Assembly (NCBI GenBank): GCA_035506155.1
Contig: DATJPX010000161.1
Span: 8,843-72,842 of the forward strand
DNA length: 64,000 bases
Origin: UBA877 sp035506155
GTDB taxonomy: Bacteria > Chloroflexota > Anaerolineae > Anaerolineales > Villigracilaceae
Direction: 5' to 3'
The notes under the pieces were generated by a model. The model searched no databases. It saw only the letters and a program-made list of their open reading frames with translations, and was not told the origin of the DNA. Position numbers and translations under genes: made by a program. Positions 24,301 to 33,256 of the stretch are shown piece after piece; the stretch's first letter is position 1, and the number at the start of each line of letters is the position of its first letter.

Positions 24301-26123
24301 CTCCTGACGCGATCGTGCTCATCGACCCGTACGACCCTGAAGTCCATTCGCGCATCGTGGACTGCAACGAGGCAGCCTGTCGGATGAACGGCTATGCCCG
24401 CGAGGAAATGGTCGGGCGGCCCATCGACCTGGTCAACGCCGCGCCCTACGACGAGGCTGGGCAGCTTGCCTACCTGGATCGCTTGTACAAGGAGCGCGTC
24501 CTGCACCTCGAAGTGGCCCATCGGCGAAAGGACGGCGCGATCTTCCCCGTCGACGTCTCCACGACAATGATTCAGGTGGGCGAACGAGAGCTGATCATCG
24601 GCATCGACCGGGATGTCACCGAGCGAAAACAGGCCGAAGAAAAGCTGCGCGAATCGCAGGCCCGCTTCTCGAAGATCTTCCATGCGAGTCCGGTCGGGAT
24701 CAATATCTTCCGCCTGAGCGATAACCGCTCGGTGGAGGTCAACGATTCCTTCCTGGAGCTGACCGGTTACTCCCGCCAGGAGGTGGTGGATCACACTGCC
24801 GGGGAGCTTAACTTGTTTGTGGATGCGGAGGCGCGCCAAGTTTGGATACAGGCGCTCAAGCAGAATCAAAGCGTGAAGGCCCAGGATGCCAGGATTCGCC
24901 GGAAGAACGGCGAAATCCGGAACGCCCTGGCGGCGATCGACGTGATCGAGCTCGATGGCGAGCGGATGGGCCTGGTCATCACGACGGATATCACGCAGAG
25001 GAAGCAGGCGGAGCAGGCTTTGCTGGAGAGCGAAGCACGCTATCGCGATTTGGTCCAGAATGCCAACAGCGCCATCCTGCGCTGGAAGCGCGATGGAACG
25101 ATCTCCTTTTTCAATGAATATGCCCAATCGTTCTTTGGGTATAAAGCGGACGACGTGATCGGGAAAGGTGTGAACATACTCCTGCCCCAGATCGAATCCA
25201 CCGGCGGGGACCTGACCACCCTGGTGGCGGATATCCTCGCCCATCCCGACCGCTTCGTGAACAATGTCAATGAGAACCTCTGCCGGGACGGCCGGCGGGT
25301 ATGGATGGCCTGGACGAACAAGCCGATCCTGGATTCAAACGGCCAAGTTGCCGAGGTCTTGGCAGTCGGCGTCGATATCACCGAGCGCAAGAAGGCCGAG
25401 CAGGAATTGAAGCTCGCCCTGGAGGAATTAAAGCGCTCCAACGCCGAGCTGGAGCAGTTCGCCTACGTGGCCTCCCACGACTTGCAGGAGCCCTTGCGCA
25501 TGGTCTCGAGCTATATGCAGTTGCTGGAACGCCGCTACAAGGGCAAGCTGGACAAGGACGCGGACGATTTCATCGGTTTTGCCGTGGATGGGTCCGCCCG
25601 GATGCAGCGCCTGATCAACGACCTGCTGGCTTATTCGCGGGTCGGGACGCGCGGCCTGCCTTTCGCACCCACCTCCAGCGAGGCGGCCCTCGGTCTGGCC
25701 CTCGAGAACCTCCATGTGGCGGTCCAGGAGAACAAGGCCAAGGTCACCCATGATCCGCTGCCGGAGGTGGTCGCGGACGAGACCCAATTGGTCCAGCTTT
25801 TCCAGAACCTGATCGGGAATGCCCTCAAATTCCACGGCCGGAAAGCCCCGCGTGTTCACGTCTCGGTCGAATCGAAAGAACGGGAATGGGTCTTCTCTGT
25901 GCGCGATAATGGGATCGGGATCGATTCCCAATATACCGAGCGTATTTTCATCATCTTCCAGCGCTTGCACGGCCGCGACAAATACGCCGGCACCGGCATC
26001 GGCCTGGCCATCTGCAAGAAGATCGTCCAGCGCCACGGCGGCCGGATTTGGGTGGAATCCCAGCCTGACCAGGGTGCGACGTTTTACTTTACATTGCCGA
26101 AGAAAGGAGATGGACAACCATGA
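21396..26123 (+). CDS. Membrane histidine kinase with nine PAS domains
   Basis: 1575 residues. Residues 1-215 hold about seven membrane spans of a 7TM sensor-like module. Nine PAS units follow, each closing with a DITERK-type linker (DITERKS, DITERKK, DVTEQRQ, ITERKQ, DITERKQ, DITERKL, DVTERKQ, DITQRKQ, DITERKK). The kinase core has the phospho-acceptor His1361 in SHDLQEPLR, the N-box QNLIGNALKFH, DNGIGI and GTGIGLAICKKIV. This DHp type resembles phytochrome-like kinases that pair with small Rcp1-type regulators, and such a regulator overlaps its stop codon. Ligands unknown; PAS units could sense redox, gas, light or small molecules. Start ATG 21396 has GGAGAGG upstream. Confidence 0.95.
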   Translation: MNTLDVHTVVFSILVTDTVCTAVLVSLWIQNRRRFRGTFFWAIDFGLQTLDVLLLALRGRLPDWLSIGFANILVIAGAYLGYLGLERFAGKRSAQLFNYLVLAVFALANTFFAFFRPSLEARNFCLSLALFVICFQCTWLMMYRVKQNERRRTLAVGLVFGVFCLVTLVRLVVTLAGPQQSNDFFRSDEFETLTLMAYQVLLILLTFNLSLMVNNHLAAEGKLQEEKFAKAFHSSPYAILLTQAEDGRIIEANDGFTEITGHPLDTVIGKTTLELKLWVDETDRARVVEELSQGKPVHEWELKFRKKSGEALIGLFSAETILVGDRLCMLSSISDITERKSVEQVLHDHQARLHQALDAAQGGIWEWDLQTNENFWSEELWKLYGLEPHSCEPSYEAWLQTIHPDDRAQAAQAVQDAANNGSELRAEWRVADQGKGERWLMSRGQPVREASGQVERYIGTVLDITERKKAEQRAETLAKFPSENPNPTLRLDRNGTILYANPSSQPLLAKWNTEIGQACPKEWSEVASAVLTSNASKTADEECNGRIYSFFVAPVHESQYVNLYARDVTEQRQAEAKLVESEQRYRSLFENMLNGFAYCQMFFKDGRPDDFKYLAVNAAFEKLTGLQGVVGKNVSEVVPGIRQSDPGLFDAYGRVALTGQPETFETYVEALKMWFSISVYSPQPEYFVAVFDVITERKQAEEDLRLSEDKFKYIFDYSTVGKSITLPSGEIHPNKAFCEMLGYSPEELDSKKWREISHPEDIDLNQKVIDSILAGEKESGRFIKRFIHKNGNVVWGDIGTSLRRDDEGNPLYFISTIMDITERKQVEAALQESETNFRALAENAGEGILIAVAGGAHLFANEAMAAISGYSVDELLRLKAQDLADPDETAKVMNRLKLRLAGEAIPQHYETGIVAKDGRKVPVQINSGKTVWKGQPADIVFVQDITERKLEESARRQSELLFRTLFELSPDAIVLIDPYDPEVHSRIVDCNEAACRMNGYAREEMVGRPIDLVNAAPYDEAGQLAYLDRLYKERVLHLEVAHRRKDGAIFPVDVSTTMIQVGERELIIGIDRDVTERKQAEEKLRESQARFSKIFHASPVGINIFRLSDNRSVEVNDSFLELTGYSRQEVVDHTAGELNLFVDAEARQVWIQALKQNQSVKAQDARIRRKNGEIRNALAAIDVIELDGERMGLVITTDITQRKQAEQALLESEARYRDLVQNANSAILRWKRDGTISFFNEYAQSFFGYKADDVIGKGVNILLPQIESTGGDLTTLVADILAHPDRFVNNVNENLCRDGRRVWMAWTNKPILDSNGQVAEVLAVGVDITERKKAEQELKLALEELKRSNAELEQFAYVASHDLQEPLRMVSSYMQLLERRYKGKLDKDADDFIGFAVDGSARMQRLINDLLAYSRVGTRGLPFAPTSSEAALGLALENLHVAVQENKAKVTHDPLPEVVADETQLVQLFQNLIGNALKFHGRKAPRVHVSVESKEREWVFSVRDNGIGIDSQYTERIFIIFQRLHGRDKYAGTGIGLAICKKIVQRHGGRIWVESQPDQGATFYFTLPKKGDGQP

Positions 26124-26563
26124 CAACCAGATCGGGCAAGCCCATCGAAATACTGCTCGTCGAAGACAGCCTCGGGGATGTACGCCTCGTGCAGGAGGCC
26201 TTGGATGAGGCCAAAGTACGCAATACAATGTCAGTGGTTGGCGATGGCGTGGAAGCCATGGCCTACCTGCAAAAACAGGGAAAGTATTCCCGGGCGGCTC
26301 GTCCGGGACTGATCCTGCTCGACCTGAATTTGCCAAAGAAGAACGGCTTCGAGGTCCTGCAGGAGATCAAAAGTGATGACACCCTGAAGCACATTCCGGT
26401 GGTCGTGCTGACGACTTCCCAGTCCGAACAGGACATCGTGAAAAGTTATGACCTGTTCGCCAATGCCTATATCACCAAGCCGGTCGATCTCGAACAGTTC
26501 CTTTCCGTGGTGAAGGCCATTGAGGGATTCTGGCTGGAGATTGTAAAATTACCAGTAGATTGA
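26120..26563 (+). CDS. Single-domain response regulator (Rcp1 type)
   Basis: 147 residues, one receiver domain and no output domain. Phospho-acceptor Asp68 in LILLDLNLP, acidic pair in LLVEDS, Lys in AYITKPVD. The start overlaps the kinase stop as ATGA, so the two are translationally coupled and almost surely cognate. Rcp1-like regulators usually pass the phosphate on or act by protein contact. Confidence 0.95.
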   Translation: MTTRSGKPIEILLVEDSLGDVRLVQEALDEAKVRNTMSVVGDGVEAMAYLQKQGKYSRAARPGLILLDLNLPKKNGFEVLQEIKSDDTLKHIPVVVLTTSQSEQDIVKSYDLFANAYITKPVDLEQFLSVVKAIEGFWLEIVKLPVD

Positions 26564-26665
26564 GGATGACCGGGCGACCTGCCACCCCACTGGGGCGGTA
26601 CTGTGGGCTCGCTCGTAGTGCGGCTTTTATGCTCCCCACCGTTTAGCGATTTCTGGAGTATGTCG

Positions 26666-29600
26666 ATGAAGACCGTTCCCACTAAAATCCTGCTCGTCGA
26701 GGACAACCCCGGGGATGCCCGGTTGGTCCAGGAATCCCTGAGCGAGGCCGGGGCCACCTCCTTCGATCTGACAACGGTCAAGACGCTTGCCAAAGGTTTG
26801 GCCCATCTGAAGAAAAATCCGGTCGACGTGATCCTCCTGGATTTGACGCTTCCCGATAGCTCCGGCATGGATACTTTCACGAAGATGCACGCCCAGGCCT
26901 CCAAGGTGCCGATCGTCCTGTTGACGGGTTTCGATGACGACAGCCAGGCCTCTCAGGCGGTCCGGGAGGGGGCGCAGGATTATCTGGTCAAAGGCCAGGT
27001 CAGCAGCAGCCTGCTGGTGCGGTCCATTCGCTACGCGATCGAGCGGAAGCGGGCGGAAGAGCTCTTGCACGAAAACGAGCGGCGGTTCCGGGATATTTTC
27101 GAGGGGGTGGAGGACGCCATCTTTGTCGAGACCCCCGACGGCCGGATCCTGGACGTCAATCAACGCGCCTGTGAGATGTTCGGCTATTCACGTGAGCAGT
27201 TCCTCACCAAAACCGTGGCGGACCTGGTTCCCTCAAAGGATAATTTTGTGGAGTTCGATCCCGAGGATCCCCCCACCCTGCCCGACTATCCCAAGGAAAC
27301 GCTGAATATTCGTGCAAATGGCGAGAAATTCCCGATCGAGTTGAGCATCCGTTTGCAAAAGCTGAACGGAGAGTTCGTCTTGTTCGTAGTTGGGAGGGAT
27401 GTCACCGAACGCAAGCGGATGGAAGAGGCCCTGCACGCCTCCGAGGATCGCCTGCACACCTTCTTGAACTCCTCCTCTGACCTGGCTTTCCTGAAGGATG
27501 ACCATTTCCGCCACGTTTACGCCAACCAGGCCTTGCTGGACTTCTTTGGGAGGCCGGCAGAGAGCGTGATCGGAAAGACGGATTTCGAATTGATGCCCGC
27601 CGATGCCGCCGGTCACTGTCGCCAGACGGACGAGGCCGTGCTCGAATCCGGGCAGCCCCACCTAAGCCAGCAGGTGGTCGAAAGCCGGCATTTCGAGACC
27701 ATCAAGTTCCCGGTGGCCCTTGAAGGGGGACAGGTTGGCATCGGCGGCTTCATCCGCGACATCACCGAACGAAAACAGGCGGAAAACGCACTCCGGGACA
27801 GCGAGGAGCGCTTTCGGGCGATCTATAAAGGCACCAGCGTCGGGTTGGCTCTCGGCGATCTGGAAGGCCGCTTCCTGGACATCAATCCGGCCTTGCAAAA
27901 CATCCTTGGTTACAGCCTGGAAGAGTTGCATCGCCTGACCATTGCAGACATAACCTATCCGGATGACCTCGGTGCCGACGCAGCGCTTTTCCAGGAGCTT
28001 CTCTCCGGAAAAAGGCAGCAGTATCAAATCGAGAAACGCTATTATCATAAGGATGGCCACATCGTTTGGGGACTGGCCGGAGTGACGATCGTGCGCACTG
28101 CGGCGGGGGAACCGCAATTCACCATCGGCATGATCGAGGATATCACGGAGCGCAAGCAGGCCGAGGAAGCCCTTCGGGAAAGCGAAGAGAAATACCACCG
28201 TCTCTTCGAAAATTCACTCGAGGGAATCGGCCTGTCCCAGGGCGATCGAATCCTGGATGCCAATAAAGCCCTGCTGGATATATTCGGTTATAAGGACAAG
28301 GAAGAATTCCTGTCCAAGCGTTTGATGGATCTGGTTGCGCCGGAGTCCCGCCAGTTGATTCACGACCTCCAGGCTGAATCTACTGTCAAAGGACTGCAAG
28401 ATCGACATTTCGAGTATCGCATCCTGCGCAAGGACGGCGAAATTCGCGATATCGAGGTCTCTATCGCGCCGATCAAGATCGGGACAGCCACATGCTCTTT
28501 GAGCACGTTCAGCGACATCACCGAACGCAAACAGGCGAAAGAAGCCCTGGCGAAAACCGAGCAAATCTATCGCCAGGCCATCACCCAGGCCGGAAGCGTT
28601 CCCTATCAAAGGGAATACGACAACGATACATACACCTTCCTGGGTGAAGGCTTTGCAGTCCTGACTGGCTATGCTGCCGATGAAATGACCGGCGAGCTGT
28701 TTACCAGCCGGCTCCGCCAGATCGAATCCTATGGAGAGCACCTGGACCTTTCCCATGCCGAACGCGTCCAACTTGCCCAACAGGGCAAGATGAAGGAATG
28801 GCGGGAGGATTATTTGTTCGAACGGAAGGATGGCAGCCAGGTCTGGCTGGCCGATCATGCCGTGCCCATCTACAACAATGCCGGGGCGGTCAGCGGCACC
28901 CTGGGGATCCTGACTGATATCACGGACCGCAAACAGGCCGAGACAGCGCTGCGCCAGAGCGAGGAACGCTATCGCCTGCTCTTCGAAATCTCACCGGATG
29001 CGATTGCCGTCTATCGGGAAGGAAAAATCGTCTTTGCCAATCCTGCCACCCAGAAACTGGTCGGCGCCTCCAGCCAGGAAGAATTGACCGGGAAGGCGAT
29101 CATGGATTTCGTCCATCCCGATTACCGCGAGATGGTCATCGAGCGATTACGCCAGCAGATCGTCGAGGGCAAGGTGGTGCCAAACGCCGAGGAAAAGTTC
29201 GTTCGCCTGGATGGCTCGGTGATCGATGTGGATGTCACTGCGGCTCCAATCCATTTCCAAGGTTCCGTTTCCTCGATGGTCATCATTCGCGACATCACCG
29301 AGCGCAAGCTGGCCGAGGAAAAACTGGCTCGCCAGACTGAAGAACTGCGCCAGCGTAACGAGGAACTCGCCCGCCTGTATCGCGCCTCCGGCTCTCTGGC
29401 CGCCGGGAGCTCGTTGAACCTCCAGGAGCTGGCCAAGACCATCGTCACGATCGTCCAGCACGAGTTCGGGCAGTCGAACTGCAGCCTGGTGGTCGTCCAG
29501 AAGGGCTCGAATGAGCTCAGGCGTTTGGCGATCTCCGGACCTTATTCCGACCAGGTCAAGGACAAAAAACTGAACCTGGATGGATCCGGGATGGTTGCCC

Positions 29601-30937
29601 AGGCCATCCGCACCGGGAAGGTGTTCAATATTCCCGACGTTCGGCAGGTGCCGGATTACCTTCAAAATTGGGAAGAGGCCCGCTCCGAGCTGACCATCCC
29701 GCTCATGGTGGGCGATAATATCTTCGGCGCCATCGACGTCCAGAGCTCAGAGGCGGGAGCCTTCAGCCCGGACGACGAACGCCTGATGACCATTTTCTCC
29801 GAGCGGGCCGCCCTGGCCCTCGAACATAGCCGTCTTTACTCCCAGACAGAACAGCAGCTGCAGCGGATCGCCTCTCTCCACACGGTCGATATGGCCATTG
29901 CCAGCAGCTTCGATTTGAACACCACCCTGAACATCCTGCTGGACCAGCTGACCAAACACCTGAACGTGCATGCAACCGACGTACTGATCTTCGACCGGAG
30001 TCTGCAAACGTTCACTTATGCCTGCCGGCGCGGTTTTCGCACCCAGTCCGCCCGGCACCTGACCCTGGGCTTCGGGGACGGATATGCCTGGCAGGTGGCC
30101 CGGGAGCGGCGGACGCTCACGATCCAAAACCTCGACACCCAGACGAGCGAATGGCAGAAGGTTCCTGAGCTCTCCGGCGAAGAGTTCGTTTCCTACGTGG
30201 GAGTCCCTTTGATTGCCAAGGGGCAACTCGAAGGAGTCCTGGAGATCTACCACCACGAGCCGATCGGCCTGGACCGGGAAGACTATGCCTTGCTGGAGAT
30301 GTTGGCCAGCCAGGCGGCCATTGCCATCGATAACATCGGACTGTTCGATCACCTGCAGAATTCGAACGCCGACCTGATCCAGGCATACGACACCACCCTG
30401 GAGGGCTGGGCCACTGCCCTGGAGTTGCGCGACAAGGAGACCGAAGGCCACACCCGCCGGGTGGCCGATCAGACGATCCAGCTTGCCCGGGTCATGCAGG
30501 TGCCGGACGCCGACCTGGTGCAGATCTATCGGGGCGCCCTCCTGCACGATATTGGGAAAATGGGTGTGCCCGACAGCATCGTGCTCAAGCCGGGCCCCCT
30601 GACCGAAGACGAGTGGGTGGTCATGCACAAGCATCCCGAGTACGCCTACCACATGCTCTCGCCGATCGCCTATCTGCGGCCGGCGCTGGACATCCCTTAT
30701 TGCCACCACGAGAGATGGGACGGCACGGGCTACCCGCGTGGCCTGAAGGGAGTCCAGATCCCGCTGGCGGCCCGCATCTTCGCCATCATCGATGTCTGGG
30801 ATGCGCTTACCTCCGACCGGCCCTACCGGAAAGCCTGGACGGAGGAAAAGGCCCGCCGGTATATCCAGGAGCAGGCCGGCAGCCATTTCGATCCCGAGAT
30901 TGCCCAGGTTTTCAGCGGCCAGGCGTTCAAAAAGTAA
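26666..30937 (+). CDS. REC - 6x PAS - 2x GAF - HD-GYP protein (c-di-GMP phosphodiesterase)
   Basis: 1423 residues. The ATG at 26666 is chosen because GGAG lies 7 nt upstream; ATG 26660 is too close to it. The receiver domain (about 7-125) has phospho-acceptor Asp59. Six PAS units end with DVTERKR, DITERKQ, DITERKQ, DITERKQ, DITDRKQ and DITERKL. Two GAF domains follow (about 900-1060 and 1075-1230). The HD-GYP domain has His1294-Asp1295 in LLHDIGK and HHERWDGTGYP from residue 1347, both intact, so it should hydrolyse cyclic di-GMP. It follows the kinase/regulator pair by 0.1 kb and is likely part of the same pathway. Confidence 0.95.
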   Translation: MKTVPTKILLVEDNPGDARLVQESLSEAGATSFDLTTVKTLAKGLAHLKKNPVDVILLDLTLPDSSGMDTFTKMHAQASKVPIVLLTGFDDDSQASQAVREGAQDYLVKGQVSSSLLVRSIRYAIERKRAEELLHENERRFRDIFEGVEDAIFVETPDGRILDVNQRACEMFGYSREQFLTKTVADLVPSKDNFVEFDPEDPPTLPDYPKETLNIRANGEKFPIELSIRLQKLNGEFVLFVVGRDVTERKRMEEALHASEDRLHTFLNSSSDLAFLKDDHFRHVYANQALLDFFGRPAESVIGKTDFELMPADAAGHCRQTDEAVLESGQPHLSQQVVESRHFETIKFPVALEGGQVGIGGFIRDITERKQAENALRDSEERFRAIYKGTSVGLALGDLEGRFLDINPALQNILGYSLEELHRLTIADITYPDDLGADAALFQELLSGKRQQYQIEKRYYHKDGHIVWGLAGVTIVRTAAGEPQFTIGMIEDITERKQAEEALRESEEKYHRLFENSLEGIGLSQGDRILDANKALLDIFGYKDKEEFLSKRLMDLVAPESRQLIHDLQAESTVKGLQDRHFEYRILRKDGEIRDIEVSIAPIKIGTATCSLSTFSDITERKQAKEALAKTEQIYRQAITQAGSVPYQREYDNDTYTFLGEGFAVLTGYAADEMTGELFTSRLRQIESYGEHLDLSHAERVQLAQQGKMKEWREDYLFERKDGSQVWLADHAVPIYNNAGAVSGTLGILTDITDRKQAETALRQSEERYRLLFEISPDAIAVYREGKIVFANPATQKLVGASSQEELTGKAIMDFVHPDYREMVIERLRQQIVEGKVVPNAEEKFVRLDGSVIDVDVTAAPIHFQGSVSSMVIIRDITERKLAEEKLARQTEELRQRNEELARLYRASGSLAAGSSLNLQELAKTIVTIVQHEFGQSNCSLVVVQKGSNELRRLAISGPYSDQVKDKKLNLDGSGMVAQAIRTGKVFNIPDVRQVPDYLQNWEEARSELTIPLMVGDNIFGAIDVQSSEAGAFSPDDERLMTIFSERAALALEHSRLYSQTEQQLQRIASLHTVDMAIASSFDLNTTLNILLDQLTKHLNVHATDVLIFDRSLQTFTYACRRGFRTQSARHLTLGFGDGYAWQVARERRTLTIQNLDTQTSEWQKVPELSGEEFVSYVGVPLIAKGQLEGVLEIYHHEPIGLDREDYALLEMLASQAAIAIDNIGLFDHLQNSNADLIQAYDTTLEGWATALELRDKETEGHTRRVADQTIQLARVMQVPDADLVQIYRGALLHDIGKMGVPDSIVLKPGPLTEDEWVVMHKHPEYAYHMLSPIAYLRPALDIPYCHHERWDGTGYPRGLKGVQIPLAARIFAIIDVWDALTSDRPYRKAWTEEKARRYIQEQAGSHFDPEIAQVFSGQAFKK

Positions 30938-30956
30938 AGCGTCCATCGCCTTTGAA

Positions 30957-31002
30957 CGGTCCCCGCCGGGAGTTCTTTCCCTCGCGGGGACCGGTTTGGT
31001 TT
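30957..31002 (+). terminator. Terminator after the HD-GYP gene
   Basis: CGGTCCCCGC at 30957-30966 pairs with GCGGGGACCG at 30984-30993, followed by GTTTGGTTT. A TACAAT -10-like element at 31007-31012 then serves the next gene. Confidence 0.75.
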
Positions 31003-31050
31003 CAGGTACAATAACCTCGCTAGACCATCCCGCTCTTTTGAGGAGAATCC

Positions 31051-32181
31051 ATGGACCTTCTTCCCGTTCGTTCTGAGGCGGATAAACGGGCGTTTTACCG
31101 GTTTGCTTTTCGCGTTTACCGGGACGATCCCAACTGGGTTCCGCCGCTTTGGCCGCAGCGCAAGGAATATTTGGATAAAAAAGCGGCCTTCTTCAGTTAC
31201 GGCGAAGGCGATTTCTGGCTGGCCAGGGAAGGCAAGGATGTGATCGGGACGATCGGCACTGCCGTCAACCGCTCCCGCAATCGCGACATGGGTTGGAAGA
31301 CCGGCACCTTCGGCTTTTTCGAAGTCCTTCCGGACCGGTACGACGCTGCCCGGGCGATGTGGGATTTCGCCTGTGAGTGGAGCCGGGGCAAAGGCCTGGA
31401 CGAGCTCCAGGGACCCTACAGTTTCTCGGCCGACGCCGACCCGGGCTTCCTGGTCGAGGGTCACCGGACCCTGCCATCCATTATGATGGGACACAATCCG
31501 GCTTACTATCCCGAATTCGCCGAGCGCTATGGGTTCGAGAAACTCTTCGAGGGCCTGGCGTACCGGATCGACCTCGAGCGCTACGGTTTCGACGTCGGGA
31601 ATGCTCCCCAGATCCTGCACCGCATCGCCGCCCGCGCCCGCCAGCGGCACGGCGCCGCGGTCGTCCGTAGCCCGCAGATGAAGGACTGGGCGGTGGAGGT
31701 GGACAAACTCCATGCCGTCTACAACAAGTCGCTGGCGGTCCTGCCGGAGTTTGCCCCCATCGAGCTGGCCGAGTTCCGCGCCCAGGCGATGGGTCTCAAA
31801 GACGTGATGGACCCCGGGCTGGTCTTCATCGCCGAGGTGGACGGAAAGACTGCCGGTTTTGCGCTCGGGCTGCCGGTCTTGACCGAAGCCTTGAAGTATG
31901 CCAACGGCCTGCAATACCCCTGGGATTACGTCCGATTTGCCCTGGCGCAGAAGAAAATCAAGGGGGTCAGTTTCAAGATCCTGGCGATCGACCCGCAATA
32001 CTGGGGCTTTGGCCTGGACGCAGCCATGTTCCTGGAGATGGGGAAGGCCGTGATCCGCAAGGGCTACACCTGGATCGACGCCTCGCTGACCAACGAGCTC
32101 AACCCGCAGACCAACAAGCTGGCCGAACGCCTGGGGGCTTACGTCTACCGCCGCTATCGGGAGTACCGGATCAAGCTGTAA
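31051..32181 (+). CDS. GNAT-superfamily N-acetyltransferase-like protein
   Basis: 376 residues. Two-lobed layout: an N-terminal part starting YRDDPNWVPPLW, with LDELQGPYSFSADADPGFLVEG in the middle, and a C-terminal half with GFALGLPVL, an ILAIDP strand and GLDAAMFLEMGKAVIRKGY, which resembles the acetyl-CoA-binding A/B motifs of GNAT enzymes. Substrate unknown. GAGGAG is placed well before the ATG. Followed by the 21-bp repeat array. Confidence 0.75.
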   Translation: MDLLPVRSEADKRAFYRFAFRVYRDDPNWVPPLWPQRKEYLDKKAAFFSYGEGDFWLAREGKDVIGTIGTAVNRSRNRDMGWKTGTFGFFEVLPDRYDAARAMWDFACEWSRGKGLDELQGPYSFSADADPGFLVEGHRTLPSIMMGHNPAYYPEFAERYGFEKLFEGLAYRIDLERYGFDVGNAPQILHRIAARARQRHGAAVVRSPQMKDWAVEVDKLHAVYNKSLAVLPEFAPIELAEFRAQAMGLKDVMDPGLVFIAEVDGKTAGFALGLPVLTEALKYANGLQYPWDYVRFALAQKKIKGVSFKILAIDPQYWGFGLDAAMFLEMGKAVIRKGYTWIDASLTNELNPQTNKLAERLGAYVYRRYREYRIKL

Positions 32182-32198
32182 TCCCCGGATTCCCTCAG

Positions 32199-32408
32199 CG
32201 GCCCTTGACTTGCCCAAGGACGTCCTTGGGAAGAATTAAAAGCTCCTTGACTAAAACAAACAGGCACTTATTTTAGTCAAGGAGCTCCTTGATTTGAATC
32301 ACAAGTTCCTCGTTTTATTCGAGGAGCTACTCGTTTTGAATCGCAGGCTCCTTGACTAAAATCAACAGGTCCCTATTTTGATCAAGGAGGTCCTTGGGTA
32401 ATGTGCAA
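32199..32408. repeat. Array of ten 21-bp units with internal dyad symmetry
   Basis: Units begin at 32199, 32220, 32241, 32262, 32283, 32304, 32325, 32346, 32367 and 32388, with no slip in register. The core reads AGSTCCTTG then a TTTT or AAAA centre then TCAAGG. Alternate units face each other: 14-bp arms CTCCTTGACTAAAA (32243-32256) and TTTTAGTCAAGGAG (32271-32284), and near-identical 15-bp arms at 32348-32362 and 32376-32390. The outer units (first, second, last) are degenerate. Stops in all frames exclude coding. The period equals two turns of B-DNA. No flanking target repeats or transposase were seen. Confidence 0.8.
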
Positions 32409-32497
32409 GCTCGGGAGGGGGACTGGGGGAGTGGATCGACTCGCCCGAGGCCCCGAGGAAGGAAATCCTGCAGAACGCGGGCCGTTTTCCGGGTTGC

Positions 32498-32526
32498 TTG
32501 CTTCTGTCCTTGAAAAACGATACAAT
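32498..32526 (+). promoter_or_regulatory. Promoter downstream of the repeat array
   Basis: TTGCTT at 32498-32503 and TACAAT at 32521-32526, 17-nt spacer. The ATG at 32536 is 9 nt after the -10, so the mRNA probably begins at or next to the start codon. Confidence 0.55.
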
Positions 32527-32535
32527 AAGTCCAGA

Positions 32536-32754
32536 ATGAATGCCGAGACTCTGCGTCTGCTGCTGGCCGGCTGCTTGGTTGCCATGTACGTCCTGGCGAT
32601 GCTTTACCTGCGCCGCCGCCCGCTGACCCTCGGCCAGTTTGCCGCCTGGGGGCTGTTCGCGCTCTTTGTTCCCGTACTGGGCCCTTTTTTGACCATCCTG
32701 AGCCGGCCGGGAAGCCCTTCCCGCCGAGGCCTGTTCCTGAAAACGAGGAGGTAA
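32536..32754 (+). CDS. Small two-helix membrane protein
   Basis: 72 residues, two hydrophobic segments (about 7-25 and 33-54) with an Arg-rich linker and a positively charged tail. The pattern resembles a PLDc_N-type small membrane protein. Start ATG 32536 lies directly behind a promoter; longer in-frame starts run back into the repeat array. The next gene's GAGGAGG overlaps its stop codon. Function unknown. Confidence 0.65.
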   Translation: MNAETLRLLLAGCLVAMYVLAMLYLRRRPLTLGQFAAWGLFALFVPVLGPFLTILSRPGSPSRRGLFLKTRR

Positions 32755-32758
32755 GCCC

Positions 32759-33238
32759 ATGAAACAAGACCGCTTCCTGATCGGAATTCTGATCTTCATC
32801 GGCCTGCTGGTGGCTGCGGCGGTGACGCTCTTCTTCATCCGGAATCAAACCCCTGCATACGGCCCGGAGGATAGTCCCCAGGGCGTGCTCTACAACTATG
32901 CGGTGGCGCTGCAGTTGCATGACTACGAACGCGCCTATGGCTACCTGGCCGACCAGGCCAACAAACCGACCCTGGACAGGTTCCAGCAGGCCTTCATGAC
33001 CCGCCAGCTGGATACCAGTACGGCCGCCCTGCAGGTGGGCGACGTTCAAACCATCGACAACGACCAGGCCTGGGTCAATGTGACCATCCAGTATGCCGGC
33101 AACGGGGTTTTCAACAACGGGTATTCCAATACCGACCGGGCTACGCTGGTGAAACAGAACGGCGCCTGGAAGATTACTTATCTCCCCTATCCTTACTGGA
33201 GCGGGGGGGATTGGTATCAGCCTACACCCGGAAAGTAG
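32759..33238 (+). CDS. Membrane-anchored protein with NTF2-like domain
   Basis: 159 residues. One N-terminal membrane anchor (about 8-27), then a compact domain with the motif VLYNYAVALQLHDYERAYGYLAD and a late W-K-I-T strand, typical of NTF2/SnoaL-like folds in secreted proteins. Outside the membrane by topology. A similar module is fused to the PBP at 4902. Strong ribosome site. Confidence 0.75.
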   Translation: MKQDRFLIGILIFIGLLVAAAVTLFFIRNQTPAYGPEDSPQGVLYNYAVALQLHDYERAYGYLADQANKPTLDRFQQAFMTRQLDTSTAALQVGDVQTIDNDQAWVNVTIQYAGNGVFNNGYSNTDRATLVKQNGAWKITYLPYPYWSGGDWYQPTPGK

Positions 33239-33256
33239 CCGGAAAGCCGAGGCCTT

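Noticed and set aside
32199..32408. CRISPR array
   Set aside because: Units are contiguous at 21 bp with no unique spacers and no cas genes.
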